From contig SMYC01000180.1 of NCBI GenBank assembly GCA_004356105.1, forward strand, positions 1-64,000: a DNA stretch of 64,000 bases. Reading direction: 5' to 3'. A program made the position numbers and the translations under genes. The notes beneath the pieces were generated by a model, which saw only the letters and a program-made list of their open reading frames with translations, did not search any database and was not told the DNA's origin. The stretch is from Acidobacteriota bacterium. GTDB lineage: Bacteria; Acidobacteriota; Vicinamibacteria; Marinacidobacterales; SMYC01. Shown here one piece after another: positions 57,190 to 64,000 of this stretch. The stretch's first letter is position 1. Each line of letters starts with the position of its first letter.

Positions 57190-59261
57190 TGGCCAGCTCC
57201 CGTCTGAGCAAGAGCCAACGGCCACACCTCGCCGCTCCCCTTCTGGCGAAGCAACCATGCCGCGACGGTGAAAGTCCAACGTGAGTCCACCATGTCATCG
57301 ACGAGCAGCAACGGCTCATCGGAGAGGTCATCATCGACGATCGCCAACGAACCGTCAATATTGCGCGCTTGTTGAGTACTGTTCGCCATCGTCTTCTGTT
57401 CGGGGCGATTGTCCGTCTTGATCAGCACCGGCTTGAACGGAAGACCGAGAGCTGCAGCCAGGCGCCGCGCGAAATCGGGCACCAGGGTCAAATGGCGCAG
57501 CGACGGGACGCAGGTAACCCACGTGGGAGCCGGTTCCGGACTCCATCCCTCGACAAGCTCCTTGCAAGCGATCACCAAATCATCGGAGAAGCGCTTCTCA
57601 TTATACTTCCCCTGTCGTACCAAACTCCCCCAGCCGGAATCCCTCCAGACGCTAAGCGCCATCCCGGGCTCAGCCCGGAGAGCCGAACTGATCCGGCCGG
57701 TGACAGCGTAAAACGGCATTCCCCCGGGTGGCCACTGCTTCCGCGGCTCGATAGGCAGGCGTGTACGGCGCAGGAAGCAAATCGCCTGTTGAACCAGCTC
57801 CGCGTCCGGCGTCGTCGGCAAACGTGGCAGTTTCGGCGCGGAACCTTTGCCTGCCTCTCCATCGAGAGCGCGGATTAGAAAGTCCATGTGCCCAGAAGTC
57901 AGGCTCACGTACTCCTGCATCTGCGCCTGCTCCGCCCGACGAAGACCCGTGAGCCGCCGCGCGCGTTCCCAGAAGGCGTCGCTCAGGTCTGCCGCAGTAA
58001 GCTGCCACTTCGTCCCCTGTTTAGCGATCGGCGCTGGTGATTCTAGCGAGAGCAGCGCGACGGTCTTCTCGACGCGGCCTTTGCTGACGTTAACCTCGCC
58101 CAGGAGCTCCGGAACCGAGAGACCTTGTGGCGCACGCTCCAGGGCATCGAGCACGGCCTTCACCTCTTCCCGAGTGGGGAACGCGCTGTCGATGAAATAC
58201 CCTGTGATGTCGGTCTCTTCCTCGCCGCTCAGCAGCACGCCGTAGGCTGCCTCGAGCGCGCGCCCCGCTCGACCGACCTGTTGGTAGTAGGCCACTACGG
58301 ACCCAGGCGTCTGGTAGTGGATGACGAAACCCAAGTCAGGCTTGTCGAACCCCATGCCCAGGGCGGTCGTTGCCACCAACGCTTTTACCTGATTCTCGAG
58401 AAGAGCCTGCTCCAGTTCGGGTCGGCGGGCGCCGGTCTCACCGGTGTAGGCCTCGACGTTTAGTCCTTGAGATCGGAGCCAAGTGGCCACCTGACCCGCG
58501 TCGCGGACTGTGAGCGTGTAGATGATCCCTTGACCTGGAAGCGCGTCCACGTGCTCCGCCAACCAGGCGAGTCGCTCAGCCTGATTCGGCAAGCGAATGG
58601 TTTGGAGCGCGAGCGATGGACGGTTGAGGTCACCACGTGAAACTGCTAGGTTTGGCCCCAGCACCTCTTCCAGATCTTCCATCACGCGGTTGTTCGCCGT
58701 CGCTGTGGTTGCCAGCAAGCGCAGGTTGGGAGGCAAGGTTCGAACGATCCGCTCAATTAACCGATAGTGCGGGCGGAAGTCGTGGCCCCAATCGGAGATG
58801 CAGTGCGCCTCGTCGATCACGAGCAAGGCGATCTGATCGGCCACTTCCGCTAACACCTCGTCGCGGAAGCGCTCATTGGCCAGCCGCTCAGGAGAGATGA
58901 GCAGGATGTCCACCTCGTTACGGCGGATCGCGTCCTCGACCTCCTGCCACCGCTCCAGATTGTCGGAGTGGATCGTCTCCGCTCGTACCCCCATACGCTC
59001 TGCCGCCGCGATCTGATTGCGCATCAGCGCGAGCAACGGCGAGATGAGCAGTGCAGGGCCGGTGCCGCCTTCACGGAGCAACTTCATGGCGACAAAGTAG
59101 ACGAAGCTCTTGCCCCAACCGGTCCTCTGCACGATTAGGAGGCGCCCACGGCCTTCAACGACGTGCCGAATTGCCTCTTCTTGGCCTTCGCGGAACACCG
59201 CGTCAGGCAGCCCTGAGCCCAGCCGGAGCAGCTCTTCGGCACGCCGCGCATCATACTTCAT
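57186..59261 (-). CDS. RecQ-like DEAH helicase fused to C-terminal phosphoribosyltransferase-like domain
   Basis: [64 protein letters not shown]-terminal [25 protein letters not shown]. Confidence 0.92.
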   Translation of the reverse strand: MKYDARRAEELLRLGSGLPDAVFREGQEEAIRHVVEGRGRLLIVQRTGWGKSFVYFVAMKLLREGGTGPALLISPLLALMRNQIAAAERMGVRAETIHSDNLERWQEVEDAIRRNEVDILLISPERLANERFRDEVLAEVADQIALLVIDEAHCISDWGHDFRPHYRLIERIVRTLPPNLRLLATTATANNRVMEDLEEVLGPNLAVSRGDLNRPSLALQTIRLPNQAERLAWLAEHVDALPGQGIIYTLTVRDAGQVATWLRSQGLNVEAYTGETGARRPELEQALLENQVKALVATTALGMGFDKPDLGFVIHYQTPGSVVAYYQQVGRAGRALEAAYGVLLSGEEETDITGYFIDSAFPTREEVKAVLDALERAPQGLSVPELLGEVNVSKGRVEKTVALLSLESPAPIAKQGTKWQLTAADLSDAFWERARRLTGLRRAEQAQMQEYVSLTSGHMDFLIRALDGEAGKGSAPKLPRLPTTPDAELVQQAICFLRRTRLPIEPRKQWPPGGMPFYAVTGRISSALRAEPGMALSVWRDSGWGSLVRQGKYNEKRFSDDLVIACKELVEGWSPEPAPTWVTCVPSLRHLTLVPDFARRLAAALGLPFKPVLIKTDNRPEQKTMANSTQQARNIDGSLAIVDDDLSDEPLLLVDDMVDSRWTFTVAAWLLRQKGSGEVWPLALAQTGAGQ

Positions 59262-59830
59262 AGCTCAGAACCCTCGGGCGCTGCGTCACGCTCATGGGGT
59301 GTGACGTCCTCGCAGTCGGGGCTCGCGAAGCTCTCATCGAATGACGCCAGCTCCCCAGCTTTATGTGACGAAAACAAAGCCGCCTCGCGGTCTCCGGCGA
59401 GTTCGACGTGAGCGATCATATGTCCACGTCCCGAGCATTAGATTCGAGCATTCGTATTCGCCGGTCTCTGAGCAACGTTGGATTCCACAGTTTAGGCCGC
59501 GGCACGTCCGACGAATGAGCCGAACGGCGATCTACGATCGGCATCCATCTGAGCGGGTACAGAGAGTGACATTGCTCCACTTCCCGTCAAACATATGGAA
59601 AGCTACAGCTTGAGTGGGACTTTTTCGATCTTGCGTTTGATGATGGTTGGCAGGATCAGACGGCGGAGACTCGCGCCCTTGTGCCGAGTTCCAACTCGGG
59701 TGATCGTGTCATATCGATCCGTACTATTGAGTCGTCAGTTCCTGGAAGTCCGATGAGTCTCCAAACAGCACAAGTTGAGCACAAGTCGAGTGCCTGAACA
59801 TTGTCACCTGTCGTCACGGGCACCTTCGAA

Positions 59831-59855
59831 GTCGAAGTGCGTCAGTCACTTCGAC
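59831..59855. repeat. Perfect 9-bp inverted repeat next to the tRNA remnant
   Basis: gtcgaagtg-cgtcagt-cacttcgac. Confidence 0.6.
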
Positions 59856-59856
59856 C

Positions 59857-59925
59857 TGGTACCGGGGGCGGGACTCGAACCCGCACACCTTGCGGTAGGG
59901 GATTTTCAGTCCTCTGCGTTCGCGT
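59857..59925 (-). pseudogene. 3'-half tRNA remnant (class II/Leu-like): anticodon arm, variable arm, T arm, 3' acceptor and CCA
   Basis: Minus strand gaggactgaaaatcccctaccgcaaggtgtgcgggttcgagtcccgcccccggtacca; no matching 5' acceptor/D arm is visible. Confidence 0.65.
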
Positions 59926-60019
59926 ACTCGTGAAATTGTCCACGGGCGACTGAGAACGCGCGCGTACAGGTGCGGAGCCGCAAAGAAAAAATCGCGACTC
60001 CGCGCCTTTTATGTCGAAG

Positions 60020-61045
60020 TTAGCGCGTGCCGATGACGACGTTCGAGTAGATGGCGTCTTCTGGCGTTTCGGCGCGGCCCGCGGCTCCTAGCTCGATTCG
60101 GTGGATGACCGGGTTGTAGGCGCGTGGATAGTGGAAGAAGAAGATCTCGCGATCGTCGATGAATAGACGGCTGACGAGAACCTCTCCTTCGCGTCCCCAC
60201 TCCAAGCGGATGCGGTAGGTCTTCTCGACTTTCCAGCCGCGGAAGGTGCTTCCTACATCGGTTTGACGCCCTTGCGTGATGAAACGGAGTCGGAGCCATC
60301 GGTCGTTGATGGAGCTCCGGCCGTCGAGCTTCTGCAGGCTTACGCGGAAGCGGTTGCTCGTCATGTTGCTCCCGAGGCTGGGATCCCACATGAAGAACAG
60401 ATGCCGTGGGTCGCGCGTGGGGTTGCGGATGTCGAGACCCGAGATGTCGAACTCGAGAAAGCCGGACTCGATCGTCTCCATGTCGTACACGATGAAGTTC
60501 GAGCTTGCGATGACTTTCCAACCTTCTGGCGTGAACTCGCCGCCGCCGACATCGCCCAAGCTCGAGCCGCCGGTCAGAGGATCGAAAAGCAGCACTTGAT
60601 CGGTGCTTCCCCTCGTACTCGCCCCGCCCTGGAACGAGAAGTTCCCGACGCTCGAGAAAGCGCCGGTGGTCGTCCCCACGCTTGCTCGGGCGCGCCAGAA
60701 GAACTGTCCGCTGGCGAGCTCCGAGCCAGCCGTCCAAGACGTCTGACCGGAGCCCTGGGGAATGTTGCTTGCCTGGGCGATGATAGTTCCGAACGCGTTG
60801 TCGGTGGCGATTTGGAACGTGTAAGTTGCGACGCCGCTCCCACCTGTGACTTGCACGTTCGAGACGGTGAGCGTGACTTGGCCCGAGACTTGCGCCTCGT
60901 TCGCCGGACTCACCGGGGTTGGCGCCGAGATGGTGATGCTCACACTGGTAGTGCCGCCGCCGCCTCCACTGCCGCTGTCGCTGCACCCGCCGAGCGAAAA
61001 CCCCGCCACGACGAGCATGGCCAAACGACTCAGTTGTCGAATCAT
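60020..61045 (-). CDS. Lipoprotein with Ig/FN3-like and LamG-like domains, 341 aa
   Basis: Lipobox LGGC; paralogous to the adjacent upstream gene. Confidence 0.78.
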   Translation of the reverse strand: MIRQLSRLAMLVVAGFSLGGCSDSGSGGGGGTTSVSITISAPTPVSPANEAQVSGQVTLTVSNVQVTGGSGVATYTFQIATDNAFGTIIAQASNIPQGSGQTSWTAGSELASGQFFWRARASVGTTTGAFSSVGNFSFQGGASTRGSTDQVLLFDPLTGGSSLGDVGGGEFTPEGWKVIASSNFIVYDMETIESGFLEFDISGLDIRNPTRDPRHLFFMWDPSLGSNMTSNRFRVSLQKLDGRSSINDRWLRLRFITQGRQTDVGSTFRGWKVEKTYRIRLEWGREGEVLVSRLFIDDREIFFFHYPRAYNPVIHRIELGAAGRAETPEDAIYSNVVIGTR

Positions 61046-61067
61046 GATGATGGCTCCTCGTTAATGA

Positions 61068-62093
61068 CTAGTCTCGGCGCACGATGATCAAGTTGCTATA
61101 AATAGCGTCGATAATCGATTCACCGCGTTCGCCGATGCCGAGCTCGATGAAGTGAGTATTCGGCTGGTAGGCGCGGTTGTAACCTAAGGACATGATCTCC
61201 ATGCCATCGAGGAAGACACGAGCCCGGTTTGCCGCGCCGGAAGGGCGCCAGTCCACACGAAAGGTATAAACCTGGCCAGGGTTCCAGTTCGTGAAGTTCG
61301 TGCCGGCCTCTTCCTCCCGGCCTTGCGAGATCCAGCGGAATCGCATGAAGGGCGGGTTGTGCGGGTTGTTCCAGAGTTTTTGGAGGTGGACGCGGAACGG
61401 GTTCGAACGGAACCCTCCTGCCGTAGGGTCCCACATGCCCATCAGCATATGGGAGGCTTCGTTGGCGCCGCGTGGCGTCAGGCCCACGTTCTGCCATTCC
61501 ACATAGCCGTTAACGATGGTCGGGACTTCGTAGCGAATGAAGTCGCCATTGGTGTTGACGCGCCACCCGTTCGGCGTAAAGCTGCCGCCGAATTGCCGGC
61601 CGACCGTCATGCCGTTTGTCAGGACATCGGTGACCACGACCGTCTCGCCAGCACCGGTGCCCGCGCCGGTGCCGAGAACGAATTGCGCGACGACGGACCA
61701 TGAGCCGACGGTGCTGGCCGAGATGCCGCGCGCTCTCCAGAAATAGGTGTCGAGGCCGAGGGCGGAGCCGAGCGTCCAACTGGTTTGACCCGACCCTTGC
61801 ACGATGCCGTCGGCTTGCCGGAGGATGCTGGCGAAGGCTTGGTCGGTCGAGACTTGAAACGTATACGTTATGGTGCTCCCGTCGCTTGCGGTGGCGTTGG
61901 TTACGGTGAGCGTCGGAGGATTATCTCCAATCGGGGAAGATGAGTTTGGGCTGACGATGCCCGGTGCAGAAATCGTGACGGTTACGGTCGTGGTGGTGCC
62001 GCCGCCGCCGCTGTCTCCGCAGCCGATGGCGACGGCAATGACTAGGGTGAGCAAGACTCCAAAGCTGAAGCGTCTGAGTGGTTGAGTGCTCAT
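61068..62093 (-). CDS. Lipoprotein, tandem paralog, 341 aa
   Basis: Lipobox AIGC; shares TYTFQ(V/I)x(T/S)DxAF, QGSGQTSW, (R/L)AY.P..H.IELG..GR.E...DAIYSN with 60020-61045. Confidence 0.78.
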   Translation of the reverse strand: MSTQPLRRFSFGVLLTLVIAVAIGCGDSGGGGTTTTVTVTISAPGIVSPNSSSPIGDNPPTLTVTNATASDGSTITYTFQVSTDQAFASILRQADGIVQGSGQTSWTLGSALGLDTYFWRARGISASTVGSWSVVAQFVLGTGAGTGAGETVVVTDVLTNGMTVGRQFGGSFTPNGWRVNTNGDFIRYEVPTIVNGYVEWQNVGLTPRGANEASHMLMGMWDPTAGGFRSNPFRVHLQKLWNNPHNPPFMRFRWISQGREEEAGTNFTNWNPGQVYTFRVDWRPSGAANRARVFLDGMEIMSLGYNRAYQPNTHFIELGIGERGESIIDAIYSNLIIVRRD

Positions 62094-62228
62094 AGGGGTC
62101 GATCTAACCTCCGGGAAGAGTTGTGGTTCGCGACAAAAGTTTTAGTATTGGGCCAGCCAAATCGTGTAGATTATCACAAGATGAAAGATCCACCCATTTG
62201 CCACCCATAGTGCCGGCAGGAGACTCTA

Positions 62229-63206
62229 CTGAAAGTTCTCGTCACGGGTGCCAACGGGTTCACAGGAAGCCACTTAGCCCGCCTGCTCCGGGAGGCCGGC
62301 CACGAGGTTCGTGCCCTCGTCCGCGCCTCGAGCGATCGGTCGTTGCTCGAGGGTCTCGACGTCGAGTGTTTCGAGGGTGAGCTCACGAACCCGGCTAGTT
62401 TGCGCGCGGCGGTTTCCGGGGTGGAGCGTATCTTCCACATCGCCGCCGTCTACCGGGAAGCCAAGCTTCCGGACAGCTACTACCGCGAGGTCAACGTGGA
62501 AGGCACGCGCCTTCTTGCCGAGGCTTCGCTCGGAGAAGGCGGCATCCCGTTTCTCTATTGCAGCACCTGCGGGGTCCACGGTGAAGTGGAGCCTCCGGCC
62601 GACGAAGCCTCTCCCTACAATCCCGGGGACATCTACCAACAGACGAAAGTAGAAGCTGAACGGGTCGTTTTCGCGCTTCACCGGGATCGCGGTTTGCCCG
62701 TGGTCGTGTTGCGGCCCGTGGGCATTTACGGTCCCGGCGACCGCCGTTTTTTGAAGCTCTTTCGAGGCGTTGCCAAGAAACGCTTTCCGATGATCGGCAA
62801 AGGAGACGTGTTCTACCACCTCACCTATGTGGAGGACGTTGCGCGCGGTTTCATGCGGGCAGGTGATACCCCGAGCGCTTTTGGCGAAGCGTTCATCCTT
62901 GCCGGTCCGGAATACGTCACCGTGCGCGAGCTCATTGCCCTCATCGCGAAAAAGGCCGGTGTTGCGCCGCCGCGCTTCCGCTGGCCGTCGATGCCGCTCT
63001 ACGCCGCCGCGGCGATTTGCGAGGACGTTTGCCGGCCGCTCGGCATCGAGCCTCCGCTCTACCGACGCCGGCTCGATTTCTTTCTCAAGCATCGCGCGTT
63101 CAAAATCGACAAAGCCAAGAAGGAGCTCGGCTGGGAGCCCGAAGTCGACCTCGAGAGCGGTATCGAGCAAACGCTGCAGTGGTATCGAGAGGCCGGGTGG
63201 GTCTAA
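62229..63206 (+). CDS. NAD-dependent epimerase/dehydratase (extended SDR), probable CTG start
   Basis: CTG-KVLVTGANGFTGSHLARLLREAGHEVRALVR, YYREVNVEGTRLLAEA, YQQTKVEAERVV; SD caggag 6 nt upstream of CTG. Confidence 0.85.
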   Translation: MKVLVTGANGFTGSHLARLLREAGHEVRALVRASSDRSLLEGLDVECFEGELTNPASLRAAVSGVERIFHIAAVYREAKLPDSYYREVNVEGTRLLAEASLGEGGIPFLYCSTCGVHGEVEPPADEASPYNPGDIYQQTKVEAERVVFALHRDRGLPVVVLRPVGIYGPGDRRFLKLFRGVAKKRFPMIGKGDVFYHLTYVEDVARGFMRAGDTPSAFGEAFILAGPEYVTVRELIALIAKKAGVAPPRFRWPSMPLYAAAAICEDVCRPLGIEPPLYRRRLDFFLKHRAFKIDKAKKELGWEPEVDLESGIEQTLQWYREAGWV

Positions 63207-63217
63207 GATGTCTCGGA

Positions 63218-63988
63218 ATGGACTCCACCACGCAACCTAATGACGCGCGCATCCCGATCGCGCAAAAAGAGCTCTCGGACGTCAATAAGAGCAAGATCCA
63301 AAAATATGGCGAGCTCGTCATCGGCCGACCGGGGCTCGGAGCGATGGTCGGCTACGAGCTCGTGATGCTCTTGTCGGCTTGGGTCCCCGGGGCCCTGGGG
63401 CTCTTTCTCAGAAGCAAGCTCTACCCGCGCCTTCTCGGCGCCTGCGGCCGGAACGTCCTGTTCGGGCAAAACGTGGTGCTGCGCCATCCGCGAAAAATCC
63501 GCATCGGAAACGACGTGGTTGTGGATGACAACGTGCTCCTCGACGCGAAGGGCGTCGACAACACGGGGATCCAGCTCGACGACGGGGTCTTCATCGGGCG
63601 CAACACGATCCTTTCGTGCAAGAACGGGGATATCCATCTCGAAGAGCGCGCCAATATCGGCTTCAATTGCGAGATCTTCTCCGCGGACAAGGTAACGGTA
63701 GGGAAGGACGTCATGCTCGCGGCCTATGTCTACCTCGTCGGCGGCAACCACATGCACGACCGTGTCGACATCCCTGTGTCGCAGCAAGGCCGCATCGGGC
63801 TTCCCATACGCATCGGCGACGGTTGCTGGCTCGGAGCCCACGCGGTCGTGGGCGGCGGGGCTCATGTGGGCGAGCATGCTATTATTGGCGCTGGCGCGGT
63901 CGTACTCGAAGAGGTGCCGGCCTATTACGTCGCTGCCGGCGTTCCGGCGAAGCTGATACGCGATAGACGCCAATCAACTGAAAGCTGA
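63218..63988 (+). CDS. Left-handed beta-helix acyltransferase (hexapeptide repeat)
   Basis: FGQNVVLRHPRKIRIGNDVVVDDNVLLDAKG, GDGCWLGAHAVVGGGAHVGEHAIIGAGAVVLEEVPAYYVAAGVPAK. Confidence 0.9.
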   Translation: MDSTTQPNDARIPIAQKELSDVNKSKIQKYGELVIGRPGLGAMVGYELVMLLSAWVPGALGLFLRSKLYPRLLGACGRNVLFGQNVVLRHPRKIRIGNDVVVDDNVLLDAKGVDNTGIQLDDGVFIGRNTILSCKNGDIHLEERANIGFNCEIFSADKVTVGKDVMLAAYVYLVGGNHMHDRVDIPVSQQGRIGLPIRIGDGCWLGAHAVVGGGAHVGEHAIIGAGAVVLEEVPAYYVAAGVPAKLIRDRRQSTES

Positions 63989-64000
63989 TGTTTGGAAACA

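Noticed and set aside
59341-59613. 90-aa ORF upstream of the RecQ fusion
   Set aside because: Arg-rich, no recognisable family and no supporting context; more likely the 5' regulatory region.
60009-60986. 325-aa minus-strand ORF
   Set aside because: Out-of-frame overlap with the 60020-61045 lipoprotein, low-complexity R/H-rich translation.

Overview
This is a 64 kb bacterial chromosomal segment with high coding density. The phylum is not determinable with certainty; gene content is Acidobacteriota/Deltaproteobacteria-like, which is inference only. The backbone carries: larE; a LysW-like zinc ribbon; a penicillin acylase; moaC-moeA-lpxD; a Ser/Thr kinase followed by a three-member family of secreted proteins, then a TolC-HlyD-ABC efflux operon; a SurA/PpiD-like PPIase; FecR and GGDEF proteins; mreBCD-mrdA-rodA; rng; aroK-aroA; a DegP-like protease; AmmeMemoRadiSam A and B; a PilB/GspE ATPase; tRNA-Val(GAC)-thrS-infC-rpmI-rplT-zapA with a downstream 6S RNA; thiL; an APC permease; gatCA; and a GT2 glycosyltransferase. 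The accessory block at about 54.1-59.95 kb holds an orphan YgiT antitoxin with an apparent toxin stub, a BrnT toxin with an XRE antitoxin, a degraded hsdM, and a two-gene DprA-like plus RecQ-phosphoribosyltransferase fusion module. tRNA-anticodon-arm-like direct repeats flank the hsdM/DprA/RecQ-PRTase part. Main candidates for a second look: (1) the RecQ-PRTase/DprA module on its tRNA-remnant-bounded island; (2) the secreted YFR/glycine-rich/PKD paralogs at 9.3-13.8 kb, two of which have reading-frame disruptions; (3) a modular palindromic intergenic repeat family with shared terminal motifs; (4) non-canonical start codons (infC ATC, epimerase CTG). Everything here was read by eye from the sequence and ORF track; no database search was run.
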